From Larix kaempferi (lineage: Eukaryota > Streptophyta > Pinopsida > Pinales > Pinaceae), in the NCBI GenBank assembly GCA_027924585.1, contig BSBM01000372.1, positions 34,116,001 through 34,180,000 of the forward strand: a stretch of 64,000 nt of DNA, written 5' to 3'. Below the pieces are notes generated by a model. The model was given only the letters and a program-made list of their open reading frames with translations, ran no database searches and was not told the origin of the DNA. A program made the translations under genes and the position numbers. The number at the start of each line of letters is the position of its first letter. Within the stretch, counting starts at the first letter, position 1. Below are positions 1 through 11,373 of this stretch, in pieces.

Positions 1-1225
1 AAACCTGCCCACTCACCTTACTACCCAATTTACAAAGCCTTATCAAATAATGTGCCTTATAAAAAAGATTTAAAGGAGTTCTAATTGAATATTTGAATAT
101 TTAAATATGGATCACATTTTAATGATTTACAATAAGCAAATAATCCAAAAAATGATATATCAAATATTATAATTACTAAAATTAAATTTTAGAAAAAATT
201 TTAAATGCTATATAACTTTTTAAATTAAAATATTAAAAACATTTAAGAAAAAATAAAACTATTAATACCTTATCACTACCATAAACTTAGGTCAAATTAA
301 TTATAACATAAGTTACTCCCAAGTTAATATAACTATTTAACTTGTAAATTTGAATTCTTGAATGCAAAGGAATGAAATTATAAATACTTGAATAAATTAC
401 ATTGTAATTTTTTCTATCCATTTAACTTATAAACTTGAATTCTTAAAATCAAAGGAATGAAATTATAAATACTTAATAAATTACATTGTAATTTTTTCTA
501 TCCCATTAATTATAACTAACAATATAATTTTTTCAATTAATAAAAATCAAATAACATATTTTTTCAATTAATAAAAAACAAATAGCATATGCCATAGCCA
601 ATATGATTATTACCAACAATATTGTGATATCTACCCTAAATAAGTAAATATCAAATCAAACAATAGAACTTATTTCTTCAGCCTATACCCTTGAATAGGC
701 TCTGGGAAACAACATAAGTGATATGAAGTCAGAATAATTAAATAACAAAATACATCTGGATATTTGTTTGTTGCTAAGTCCAATAGCGACCTTGTTTAGC
801 TTTAAGATTATATTTTGTTTCGTAAGCTTTTGTTCCCTTTAAACAACTTGTTGCGATCATATCACATCAGTTTCCTGGAAATAATATTTTTGTATGGACA
901 TTTCTTCATCACCCATTTTAAAATAAGAATTATATCAAAGAAAAATGTTATCCTTGAAATATAAATGTTATTAGTTAACTATAGGCATAGGCTGTTTCAA
1001 CTTCCAAACGCTGAAACCAATAATTTCAAAACGCTGGAAACAATAACTTCAAAATGCTGAAATCAATGTCCCATTGATTGACTTTCAAAATAATTTTGGT
1101 AGCTAAAAGCTTTATCTCAGATTTGAATGGCAAATGTTCGAAGTAAAAGGAAGATTCTAATTGAAAAAATAAGTCATGACAAAACCATGAATATTTGACA
1201 TAGCTTTATATAAAGTTTGTATTTA
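1..1225. repeat. AT-rich local repeat unit U, first copy (left part)
   Basis: No gene is seen here. Blocks recur elsewhere in the window: about 240-560 matches around 22080-22260, 33780-34020 and 44580-44870 (a run containing ACAAATAACATAATTCTT), and about 760-930 matches 24530-24720, 45059-45250 and 49650-49915. The stretch 960-1220 matches 51610-51740. There is also a local duplication of about 83 bp (near 336-418 and 419-502, both ending in ACATTGTAATTTTTTCTATC). Identity as a transposon or as decayed host sequence is unknown; no terminal repeats were found. Confidence 0.6.
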
Positions 1226-1330
1226 TAGTAATGGAGAAGCTCAGTTACAACGAAGAATAGTTGGGTGATTGATGATTCCTACATGAGTTTACAGTTCACA
1301 ATACGCTGTCAACATTGAAAAATGTCAACA

Positions 1331-1501
1331 CCAACACCCTCAAAGAAAATAAAACTAAGATGGGTCCTAGCAACAAAGATGGGTCCCAACAACAATACTT
1401 GATAAGGTACCCATGTACAAACTCACCAACACCCTCAAAGAAAATAAAACAAAGATGGGTCCCAACAACAAGACCTGAAGGTACCCATGTACAAACTCTC
1501 C
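1331..1501. repeat. 95-bp tandem duplication at the TRIM polypurine/LTR junction
   Basis: CCAACACCCTCAAAG starts at 1331 and again at 1426 (period 95), each followed by a run ending AAGATGGGTCC and then GTACCCATGTACAAACTC. Each copy contains the candidate polypurine tract (CTTTGAGGG on the minus strand) and the first bases of the LTR. Duplication at this spot would fit slippage at plus-strand priming, but that is inference. Confidence 0.75.
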
Positions 1502-1913
1502 TAAGCAGAGAAAGTGAGAACAATCTATAGGATAAAACTCCTCTCCAAAAAGAGAAAAACACCACTGTTGAAAAATACATTGGAGCTGAAGCTGAAGAAG
1601 ATCTCACAATGATGTAGTGAATGGCAAGAGCAGGAGACCCATGGAGGATATAAGCTCCAACCAATTGAGCCAAATAACCTCAATGAACATGGTTGAACTT
1701 TGAAGAAGTGGATAGGTTGCATACACACAAAAAATGGCAAACATTGACAACCACCACATGACAGCTCCAAAGAAATAGGTGGTGGTTAGGAACCAGAACA
1801 AGGCTTCAAAAGCAAACACCATCAACCGTCAAACAAACAATGAGGCCCGTGGATGCTAAAAGATCTAAACAGAAAGAATGGATGAAACTCTAAAGAGGGC
1901 CTAGAAACTCCAC

Positions 1914-1925
1914 GCTCTGATACCA
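1914..1925 (-). other. Primer-binding site of the TRIM-like element
   Basis: The minus strand reads TGGTATCAGAGC, complementary to the 3' end of plant initiator tRNA-Met, and directly abuts the LTR end at 1926. This fixes the element's orientation. Confidence 0.85.
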
Positions 1926-2122
1926 TGTAAAGATCTGGGTAACCCGAATCATGAATGATACACATCCTAATAGAACAAAGAATCTTTTAACCTAAATGAA
2001 TAATTACATGAGAAATCCTCTATTTATAACAATGGAGAACCCGACTACAACTAAGAATAACTGAGTGATTGATGATTCCTACATAAACTTACAATTCACA
2101 ATAGGCTATGCCAACACCAACA
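1926..2122 (-). repeat. TRIM-like element, complete LTR (5' in element orientation)
   Basis: The plus strand begins TGTAAAGATC and ends CCAACACCAACA, so on the minus strand it has TG...CA ends. It shares about 100 bp with the truncated partner at 1226-1336, including the run TGATTGATGATTCCTACAT. Confidence 0.8.
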
Positions 2123-3578
2123 TACTTAGATTATTTTTAATATTTTTTAGATGCTAATTAGGTTGAGCAACCAATGTAAATGATATTTTGGTCATGTTTC
2201 CTACCTCTAAAATGTAATTTGTTGAGAATCAAACAAAATGATATTTTGGAACAGTTTTTTTTTTTCTTTTAATTTGTTGAAATGTAATTTAAAACAAAAA
2301 TGATTGTAAGTTTAAATGAGTAAATAAGAAAATATATATTAATGATATCGTAGAATAGTTTTTTTTTTTAATTTGATGAAATGAAATAAAATAAAAACAA
2401 TTTGATTGTAGGTTTACATGAGTAAATAAGAAAATATATATTTAATTTGGTGATAAAAATTAATATATATTGATTTAAATTATAAATATATATATATATA
2501 TATGAAATGATGGTTTAATAATAACTTAACATGATGTAGTATTCTAAAATATGAAAGCAATATATTGCCTAATATAAAGGTAAGGGGTATTTTTAATATA
2601 TTAAAAACATGTAGGTATCAAAGAGTCTATAATTATGTATCTAGGGGATTGAATAAAGTATTGTGGGGTTTGAATAGGTACTCAATGTCTACGTTTGTGT
2701 AAGTTTGATTGTGGGCGAAGTCATATCATTGAATTTGAATGAGTATGATATGTGTGAAGGTGGTGTGAATCCAATTGTGTTTGGAGTTAGAATGATGTTT
2801 GAATAGGTATGATTTGTGATTGAATGTGATGTGAAGTTGATTGGAACTATTGTAAATAAAGTTGACTAGTGTTTAGGGGGTTTAAGGGTTGTTCTCCATC
2901 TTGAAATATTTTCTTTCACTAAGAGTTTTGTCATATTACCATAATGAGAGTAAAAATTAAAAAATATATATTAAAAATTTCATGGAAAAATGAATACCTA
3001 GAATATCTAATAAAATTATAAGAATTTTAAATTGCAAAAATATATTTGAAAGAGTGTTCAACAATTTTTTTTTTTTTAAATCCCCAATATATAATAAAAT
3101 TAGAGATATAAAAAAATACAAATCCAAACCCCATTACACAAACAATCTACTTTATTAAAAAAAATCAAATTTTCATAATTAAAATTTATTTATTTCCCTA
3201 CTTTACTTATTCGTTAATGAATTAATAAGCATATCCATTTAGACCGAATAATGGATCGTCCCATCAATCAAATTAGAGGTCTCGCCCATATTTTGACGTG
3301 GCACAGATTGGTATCTATCGAGTAATCACTACTCAGTAAGAGTCACTAGATCATAAAATCATTTTCTTTTAAATAGAAAAATATATAATAATATTTGGTG
3401 GTTTAAAGGGGTAGATCATGCCTAAGTTTTTCTAATTGTTAATTGTTTTTTAATTTAACTAACTTATTATTATTAAAATGTTTTTTTTTCTTAATTTAAT
3501 GAGTATTTTAATTGATAAAAAAATAAGTTAAAATGATATTTAGAGTAAAATGTTAAAAACAATAAAAAAAAATTATTA
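2123..3578. repeat. U sequence, AT-rich, no genes
   Basis: No coding feature is seen. 2155-2250 (AATTAGGTTGAGC...) matches 51820-51920, and 3200-3340 (TTCGTTAATGAATT...TTTTGACRTGG) matches the two flanks of LINE E at 54207-54250 and 58680-58720. 2486-2503 is an AT microsatellite. From about 3540 the sequence resembles the start of another U copy (AAAATTATTAAT type) that resumes beyond 22075. Confidence 0.55.
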
Positions 3579-3837
3579 ATTTTTTTTTTTTTTTTTTTTT
3601 TTCAGTAGAAAAATACAACACTCTTGATATTCTATTATAAAATAAAAAAGTACATAATAGTGATAAAACTCATCTCAAATGTATAATGAGCTTTTTGTCT
3701 CTAATAAGTGTTATACAAAATCAGTCTATCGGGAAGAAGACTGTTAACTTTTTCAAAAAACCAAAATAAAAGCCAAAATATGTATCGTAACATCTGACAG
3801 AAGATATGCTTCTAGAAAATGCATACTTGTTGAAAAA

Positions 3838-5472
3838 TGTAATATCCCGATTTTGACCCTATTGCATTAAAATTGTAAATGATGTAAATATCGTTATTAA
3901 ATCATGGTGAGGAGCTCAAGGCCAAGGCCTCGCCATTGATTTAAGGTTTTATGTATCGGCAATTAAAAATAGATGCCTATGGTTCTTGTGCTAGACATGC
4001 ACAATGTAAATTAAGACATCATGTAAATACGAATTTTAATGAAATACCCACAACTAGCTATGCAATGCAACAAAGAGATGGGGGCATGATTCTACAAGGA
4101 ATAGGGAGGGAAATTATTCAAACCCTTGAACCAATGGTGTTAACCCAAATGTCAATGAAGGAACCCATAAACCCTCAACTACCCTTTTTGACTTATGCAC
4201 CCAATCATTTAATTCTTCCAAGAGTTGGTTGAGGTAGTTAATGCCTTGGGAATGAAGAGGTATGGTGGTCAATTTCGTGTATGGGCAAGCCATCAACGTG
4301 GGAAATCGTATTTTGTCTCCTTGCACAAGAAAACACCCATGAAATTGACCGAAAAGCCATTCTTCACCCATTGCCTTTGTTCTCTCATGCAGTCTGAGCT
4401 TGCTGGGGCTTTCTCCTTCACATTTTCTACCATTTTTCCTGCATTTTCCATGGTTGGGAGCTCGTTTTTGGTTGGTACAGTGACTAGGAGAGGAGAGCCA
4501 CGAATTGGGGGTTTGATGGAGGTCGTTTTTGCTCCTGTGTTGTCCATAAACGTTTTCTGAAAACGAATTTTCCTTCCCAGGGTTTATTCCCCATTTCCCA
4601 TTTCGTTTATGATTGCCCACATTTTTTTTGAAGCTCAGGGAAACCCCATTTTGTGTATCCCACTATAAAAACGTTTCTCTTCATGCCCAGCACAGTCTTG
4701 TGTTTTTGCTGTTATGTGCATCCCTGTTTTGGTTTGATATTGTGAGCAAGAATTTAGGAGTGGAAAAGGACAGAATTGGCTTGATGAGCCTAGTGAGGAG
4801 GTAACCTCTCAAGAAGATCCAAAGGGTTGGCTACTCTTCTATGCACACCTTGAACAATACTAGATTGGAAGGTATGGCCTAAGGGACTGTGTAGTGGTGA
4901 AGGAAATACTTCCTTGTATTGAGTGTGTAGGTAATGTGGGTACCAAGCTAGATAGATCTGATAGAGGTATCCATAGCTCTATGGGTGAGCCACTAGCTTA
5001 GCAATTCATTCCTTTCCATTTCCTTAGCAGCCTAATAAACCCAATTGCAGATTGGCTTGGCTCATTTTGGTGTATGTTTGGCTACGTGTGAGTCTACTGT
5101 TCCCTGGTTTCTTGTAGAGATCATACCTAGCTCGGGGGTGGCAGTGTGTTGAGATATTGATGATCACAATTGGCCTATGGTTGGGTGGAACATTGCAGTT
5201 GCATAGCCAGTTGCTCGGGACTGCTTTGTTATAAGATAAGTACTCTCTTGTGTTAACTTTGTAATTTATTTATTTGATGAATCTCATGAATATCTTGAAT
5301 GTATGATGGATGTGTAATTGAATCTATTTCTACTATGTTTCTTATATTTATACATTTACATATGTTTTTTTATATTATGTGAATGTTTTATTTAATAAGC
5401 ATGGGGCTAGATGCCCAGTTTTAGCATCACGATCCTCTCCATCGCACTGGTATGATGGGTGGAGTTGTGACA
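3838..5472 (+). repeat. Gypsy 5' LTR
   Basis: It starts TGTAATATCCCG and ends GTTGTGACA. It contains an intact TATA box and short reading frames (for example about 3951-4232) that recur in the 3' LTR. Those are best read as chance frames, because they have no family match and the downstream one lacks an ATG start. Confidence 0.96.
4664..4670 (+). promoter_or_regulatory. TATA box of gypsy 5' LTR
   Basis: TATAAAA within CCCACTATAAAAACG, in the expected middle part of the LTR (U3/R boundary). The corresponding site in the 3' LTR (12200-12206) reads TGTAAAA. Confidence 0.65.
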
Positions 5473-5475
5473 GAA

Positions 5476-5487
5476 TGGTATCAAAGC
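5476..5487 (+). other. Gypsy primer-binding site
   Basis: TGGTATCAAAGC lies three bases after the 5' LTR end. It matches the initiator tRNA-Met primer site TGGTATCAGAGC with one mismatch. Confidence 0.88.
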
Positions 5488-5699
5488 TATAGGCTATAGC
5501 ATTGGGCCTCTATGGGCCAAACCTGATCACAATTACAAGGGAAGATCCCTTCCTGATCACCACAGGTTACAGCATCAAGACTAAACGGGCTAAGTTGGAT
5601 AATTGCAAAGGTAAAACCACCTCCTATTGAGTAGTGAGCATCCCAGAAAGAAAGAAAAAATCGAAATTGTTCTAACTATTTTTGAAAAATTTTCTAAGT

Positions 5700-6265
5700 C
5701 TATAGCGGAAGGAACTTGCGAGATTTTTGCCGAAGTTGGCGGAAGAACTTGGCGAGTTGCTCCACAACAATTCGACAGAAAATCAATAAGTTTGCTGAAA
5801 AAGGAAGGAAAATTTTGGCGGAAAGTTATGAGTTTCGGGCCGAAATGGCGGAAAAAGTTGGCAAGTTTTCGCCAAAACGGCGGAAAGAGTTGGCGATTTT
5901 TCGCCGAAATGACGGAAGGAATTAGCGAGTTTTCGCCGAAACGGCGGAAAGAGTTGGCGAGTTTTCGCCGAAACAGCGGAAGGAATTAGCGAGTTTTCGC
6001 CGAAACGGCGGAAAGAACTGGCGAGTTTTTACCGAAATGGTCTGGAGGAAATTTTTATGTTCTCCAACCGAAAGAACTCAGTGAGTTGCTCCGCAACGGC
6101 AGAAGAGATGGGCGAGTTTCTCCGCAACAACGGAAGAGATCGGCGAGTTCGTCCGCAACAGGTCGAAGGACCGGCGGAGAAACTTGGTGAGTTCGTCCGC
6201 AACAGGTTGGAGGACCGACGAAACTCAGCGAGTTCGTCCGCAATGGGTCAGAAGAGAATGACAAA
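5700..6265 (+). repeat. GC-rich tandem repeats in the gypsy leader
   Basis: Between the primer site and gag. The first block (about 5820-6035) is a 32-bp repeat built on GGCGAGTTTTCGCCGAAA; CGCCGAA recurs at 5902, 5934, 5966 and 5998. A second block (6060-6260) uses a related unit with GAGTTCGTCCGCAACAGG. The core GGCGA...TCGCC is self-complementary, so the transcript could fold into serial hairpins. The period is not a multiple of three, so the open frames here are probably not protein-coding. Confidence 0.85.
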
Positions 6266-6373
6266 GTCCGCCGAAATAGGGGATTTCTACAGTTTCTCGG
6301 TGAGATTTTTAGGTGCCGAAAAAGGGAAAATCACCATGAAACTTATGCGCCAAATTGAAGAATTACAAAAAAA

Positions 6374-6450
6374 ACGAGGGCGCTGCCCTCGACCCGCCCT
6401 GCAATGGCTCAGGGAAGCCACAAGGGGGCAAGCTCCCTTGACCCCCGTCG
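6374..6450 (+). other. GC-rich palindromic leader segment
   Basis: It contains short inverted repeats such as GAGGGCGCTGCCCTC and GGGGGCAAGCTCCC...CCCCC, in the 5' leader shortly before gag. A similar G/C hairpin cluster occurs in the solo LTR at 42115-42720, so this may be a common retroelement leader or LTR feature. Confidence 0.6.
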
Positions 6451-6718
6451 TCCACCTCATATGTCATTGATTGTGAGAAAATTCTATGATTTGACAAATC
6501 GTCAATATAATATTTTTCCCACGTGCATGAAGTAATTTATGAATTTCTGAGAATATAATGCAACTAACAATTGTGTTGATGAACACATTTTGCAAAATCA
6601 CAGTTACATCAAGGCAACACTCTAGATAGTACAGTTGGAAGTTTTGGGTCTTGGTTGGGCCAAGAAAATCAACATCATGGATGATGCATAGGATCCCTAT
6701 GAGCGTAAGACAGATGCC

Positions 6719-7777
6719 ATGGGGGAGAACATACATGTTGAAAATGCTGAAACAGAATCTAATGGGAGAAGAAATCAAGAGACTCCTCCAGGTATTGCAG
6801 CCACCATGAGGAGCCTAAGGGTGGAGTTGCAAAGCTGTAGAGAAGATAATGAAAGGATGATTAAAGCTCAGGAAGAACAAAATCAGTTGAATGCAGCCAT
6901 GCTGTAGAGTTTGACAGACATCCAAAGGCAAATAAACTCTGGGCATCAGACATCAAATCCAGAAAGGGGTGGGAGTAGTTCTAGGAGGAACTCCCGCAAG
7001 AGGGCCAGCAACTCAAGAAGAGTTTCTACAGACCGAACTTATACTCTAGAAATCTCTTCTAATGGATCATCCTCTGAAGAATCCATTAAGGGTTCAAGCT
7101 CTTCATCTTTCAGAAGTAAGAGGAAGAGGCATTACAAGAACAATTCACATGGAGAATTTAAGAAGGCAAAACCTCCTACATTTGATGGAGAGGTAAAATC
7201 TGGTCAAGAAGCTGAAGCTTGGCTTCTTGGGATAAGAAAGTATTTCCAAATCCAAGACTACTTTGGAAATATAAAGGCAAGGGTAGCCATCTTCAACTTG
7301 AATGGAAGAGCATCTATATGGTGGGATCATATCAGACAAGTGAGGAAGATCAATGAAAGAAAGATTGTATGGAAGCAGTTCAAGAAATACTTCAAGCAGA
7401 AGTACCTTTCTGACAGGTACTATGATGATAAGATCAAAGAGTTCCATGAGTTGAAATTGGGACAGTCGACCATGGAAGAATATGCAAACAAATTCTTGGA
7501 GCTGCTAAGGTATGTCAGGTATATTCGAAATGATAAGGTGAAAATTCAGCACTTCCTAAGTGGGCTACCTTAGTCATATAAAGATAGGATTGAGTTTTAT
7601 GAACCTCGAACTCTAGAAGAGACAATAAGGAAGGCCAAGTATTGCTATGATCAAAACAAAAGAAAACCTAATTTCCATAAGGCACGGAAAGATAAGAAAA
7701 ATGAAAAGTTTGATCAAAGGAAGAAAGGTTTCAAACCTCCTCATATCAGAAATCAACAAAGGCAGCCATCACAGGTT
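6719..7777 (+). pseudogene. gag: Gypsy gag (capsid region), with in-frame TAG stops
   Basis: Frame from ATG 6719. The N-terminal part has a short coiled-coil-like stretch (LRVELQSCREDNERMIKAQE). A Ser/Arg-rich region follows, then the retrotransposon gag domain with FDGEVKSGQEAEAWLLGIRK, ASIWWDHIRQ, and MEEYANKFLELLRYV. TAG stops lie at 6905-6907 and 7571-7573; the second is at GLP*SYKDRI, where relatives have Gln. The frame continues without shift into the zinc knuckle. Gag forms the virus-like particle in this family. ATG 6719 is the first in-frame ATG after the leader; an ATG at 6676 is out of frame. Confidence 0.9.
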
Positions 7778-9967
7778 GTGACTAAGCCAACTAGGATGAT
7801 GGGAGACAAGCCAAGAGATCCAAAAGAGCTAAGAGAACCACTTCAATGTTGGGGTTGTGGAGGAGACCACATGCTTAGGAACTGTCCACATCAGAATGGA
7901 AATGCAAATCAAGTTCACAACATCCAGGGAGTTGAAACTGTGGGTCAAGTGGTGAGGACAATCCCTAGAATCTATGCAGCACTAGAAGACCGCCAGGCAG
8001 ATTATCAATCAACTGTGGTTGAAGTTGAAGGTAAGATTGCTAAGCAATCTGTTTCTATTTTGATTGATCCTATATCTACTCACAGTTATGTCACTCATAG
8101 AATTGTTGAGATTTGTGCTTTTAAGAAATTAAAGCATAGTAAATCTTGGTTGGTTCAACTAGCCACTGGAACCAAGAGAAAAGTTAGTGAAATTGTAGAG
8201 AAATGTCCATTAGAGATGGATGGGATATTCACTTATGCAAATCTGAATATTTTACTACTGGGTTCCTATGATATTCTCGTTGGAATGGATTGGTTAGAAG
8301 CACACAGGGTTAAACTTGACTGCTACAATAAGACGTTTGAATGCATGGATGAAGATGGAAACCCAAGGGTTGTAAAAGGAATTCCAAAGGTGACTTCTGT
8401 TAGGCAGGTTTCAGCCATGCAGCTGAAGAAATTCTGTAGAAAGGCTTGTCAATTGTATGCAGCCCATGTTTTAGAGGCAGCAGAGAATGAAACTCTTAAA
8501 TTGGAGGACTATCATGTATTGCAAGAATTCAGGGATGTTTTTCCTGATGAGATTCCAGGACTTCCTCCAAAGAGAGACATTGATTTTACAATTGAACTTG
8601 TGCCAGGAGCGGCACCAGTGTCTAAGACACCCTACAGGATGAGTACACCGGAATTGCTAGAATTGAAAATGCAATTGCAAGAGTTGTTGGAAAAGAAATA
8701 TATCAGGCCAAGTGTGTCCCCGTGGGGAGCACCTGATCTATTTGTGAAAAAGAAAGATGGAACACTCAGGTTATGTATTGACTACAGGAAATTGAACAAA
8801 GTTACTATGAAGAACAAATACCCATTGCCCCGAATTGATGACCTTTTTTATCAAATGAGAGGAGCAAAGGTATTTTCAAAGATTGACTTAAGGTCTGGTT
8901 ACCATCAGGTAAGAATCAAAGAAGAAGATATTCATAAGACAGCCTTTAGAACAAGGTATGGGCACTATGAGTTTGTGGTGGTACCATTTGGTCTCACAAA
9001 TGCACCAACTACATTCATATGTCTCATGAATAGTGTTTTTAGCAAGTATTTGGACAAGTTTGTTCTTGTATTTCTAAACAACATTCTCATCTATTCTAAG
9101 AATGAAGAAGAGCATGAAGAACATTTGATAATGACATTGCAATTACTAAGGGAGCATAAGCTGTATGCAAAGTTGAGTAAATGTGACTTTTATAAAGATA
9201 GAATTCATTATTTGGGTCACATCATCTCCGATGAAGGAATATCTGTAGACCCTAAGAAGATTGAAGCCATCATGAATTGGCCAACTCCAAGAAATGTGAC
9301 AGATGTGAGATCTTTTATGGGCCTTACTAGTTACTACAGGAGGTTTATTGAAGGATTCTCCAAGGTCGCAAACCTGATCACGTCTTTGCAAAAGAAGGGG
9401 ATAAAGTTTGAATGGTCACCAAGATGTGAGGAAAGTTTCCAACGGTTGAAGAATCTTCTTACGAGTGCACCAATTCTGAAAATTGCAGACCCAGAAAAAG
9501 ACTTTGTGGTGGGTACCGATGCATGCAATCAAGGACTTGGAGGAGTTCTTATGCAAGACAACCACATGATAAGCTATGAGTCAAGAAAGTTGAAGGAGCA
9601 CGAGAAGAACTATGCTACTCATGATTTAGAACTTGCAGCCATAGTACATGCTTTAAAGATGTGGAGGCATTACTTAATGGGAAGGAGATTTGAGCTAAGG
9701 ACAGACCATTGTGGTCTGAAGTACTTATTCGATCAACCAAATTTGAATGCTAGGCAAGCTAGATGGTTGGAATTTTTGTGTGAATTTGATTTTGAAATCA
9801 AACACATAAAATGGAAAGAAAATAAGATAGCAGATGCACTCAGCAGGAAAGTACATGAAATGCATGTGGCAACGCTTAGTACTTGCCAACCAGATTTGAG
9901 ACAGCAGATTGTTAACCACATTGCTGAGGATGAAGCGTATGTGCAGATAAAAGGCAAATTGCAGTAG
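7778..9967 (+). pseudogene. pol: Gypsy zinc knuckle, protease, reverse transcriptase, RNase H
   Basis: Same frame as gag. The zinc knuckle [13 protein letters not shown] lies near 7847-7885. Protease follows at about 8050-8330 with [10 protein letters not shown], where the family usually has LIDPGSTHSY. RT covers about 8620-9230 ([26 protein letters not shown]). The catalytic box reads FLNNILIYS at 9074-9100: both aspartates of the usual DD are Asn (AAC AAC at 9077-9082), so this copy's RT should be dead. RNase H (about 9490-9850) has [11 protein letters not shown] and the C-terminal [11 protein letters not shown]. It ends at TAG 9965-9967, but the frame continues into the integrase. Confidence 0.95.
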
Positions 9968-11152
9968 CAAGACCTTGAAAAGAAGTATGAAGGATATCAT
10001 TTGGAAGAAGACAGACTTCTTACTTATAAGAATAGAGCCTATATTCCGAATGTGGCAGATTTGATGAGGATTATTATGGATGAAATCCATAAAGCTCCAT
10101 ACTCTGGTCACCCAGGATATTAGAAAACAATTGCTACAGCAAGAAAATACTATTTCTGGCCAGGGATAAAGAAGGATGTCGCTGAATACATTTCTAAGTG
10201 CATGAAATGTCAGCAGGTGAAGGTTGAACACCAACACCCAGCAGGTTTATTGCATCCATTGCCAATTCCTGAATGGAAGTGGGAAGTAATTTCCATGGAT
10301 TTTATTACAGGTTTGCCAATGACGGTGAGACAACATGATTCCATCATGGTTGTGGTGGACAAGTTAACAAAGGTAGAACATTTTATACCAGTTAAGTCCA
10401 CACATAAAGCCGATGCCATTGCAAATATTTTCATGAAGGAAATTTTCAGATTACATGGGTTGCCTAAGGCAATAATTTCTGACAGGGATACCAAGTTCAC
10501 TTCAAATTTTTGGAAGGGTCTTTTCAAATATTTGGCTACGCAGTTGAACTTTAGTACCGCATACCATCCTCAAACAGACGGACAGACAGAAAGAGTAAAC
10601 CAGGTGCTTGAAGACATGCTTCGCATGTATGTAATGGACAAACCATCCAAGTGGGAGGATTATCTACACTTGGTGGAGTTTGCATATAACAACGGGAAGC
10701 AAGCATCATTGGGAATGAGTCCATATGAGGTTTTGTATGGTAGAAGGTGCAGGACACCAGTGACTTGGGACAATCCAGTGAACAGAATTGTACTTGGGCC
10801 AGAATTGCTTAAGGAAATGGAACAAGGGGTTGCAAAGATCAAGCAGAATTTAAAAGCAGCCCAGGATAGACAGAAAAGCTATGCAAATAAGCTTAGAGTG
10901 CATAGGGAATTCAATGTTGGGGATCATGTTTATCTTAGAGTGAGGCCAAGGAAGAGTTCCTTGAATCTTGGGAGTTGTGCCAAGCTATCACCTAGATATT
11001 GTGGGCCGTTTGAAGTGCTCGAAAGAATAGGGCCAGTTGCATATAGACTTGCATTGCCTGCTAGCACTAGAGTTCATAATGTTTTTCATGTCTCTTTTCT
11101 TAAGAAATATGTACATGATCCTAACCATATGATTAATTGGGATGTGATCTAG
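9968..11152 (+). pseudogene. int: Gypsy integrase
   Basis: Same frame. The zinc-binding part (HPGY...CMKCQ) carries a TAG at 10121-10123. The core follows with the three catalytic acidic residues in SMDFITGLP, AIISDRDTKF and DGQTERVNQVLED. The C-terminal GPFEVLERIGPVAYRLALP and VFHVSFLKKY segments are typical of plant gypsy integrases. It ends at TAG 11150-11152 (DVI*VEP), where Gln is expected. The integrase would insert the cDNA into chromatin. Confidence 0.94.
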
Positions 11153-11344
11153 GTGGAACCTAAGGGAGAGTTCCAAACCGATCCATTGTGCATCATAGAC
11201 CAGAAGGTAATATTGCTCCAGAACCAAGCCATCGGACAGGTAAAGGTGCAATGGAAGCACTATGGTCCCGATGAGGCTACGTGGGAGATGGAGGATGCCA
11301 TGAGAGTAGCATATCCATTTTTGTTCAATTTTGAAGATCATTGA
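11153..11344 (+). pseudogene. Chromodomain at the end of gypsy pol
   Basis: In frame after the last TAG. VQWKHYGPDEATWEMEDAMR and the preceding ILLQNQAIGQVK match the chromodomain that defines chromoviruses. In the family it binds modified histones and directs insertion to heterochromatin. This places the element among the chromoviruses; the exact lineage (for example Tekay/Del or Reina) is not decided here. Confidence 0.9.
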
Positions 11345-11361
11345 GGACAGTGCTAATGTAT

Positions 11362-11373
11362 GGGGGAGGGGAA
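11362..11373 (+). other. Gypsy polypurine tract
   Basis: GGGGGAGGGGAA ends one base before the 3' LTR start TGTAATATC at 11374, the expected place for plus-strand priming. Confidence 0.9.

Larger units (their letters stand above)
1226..2122 (-). mobile_element. TRIM-like miniature LTR retroelement, one LTR truncated
   Basis: Read on the minus strand, a 197-bp LTR (2122 to 1926) begins TGTTGGTGTTGGC and ends TTTACA. It is followed directly by TGGTATCAGAGC (1925 to 1914), the usual initiator tRNA-Met primer site. About 580 bp of internal sequence follow, then a second LTR copy (1336 to about 1226) lacking its last 90-100 bp. The internal part has no gag or pol, which is the TRIM/SMART pattern. 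It sits inside a U copy; the same host sequence without the element is at about 51720-51850. No target duplication can be read because the left end is deleted. Confidence 0.78.

Noticed and set aside
3951-4560. Two short frames in the gypsy LTR, present in both LTRs (also 11487-12096)
   Set aside because: They are identical by descent because LTRs are copies; the second has no ATG, and neither has a recognisable domain.
5627-5989. 120-codon frame in the gypsy leader
   Set aside because: It is produced by a 32-bp repeat that shifts frame every unit; low complexity, before gag.
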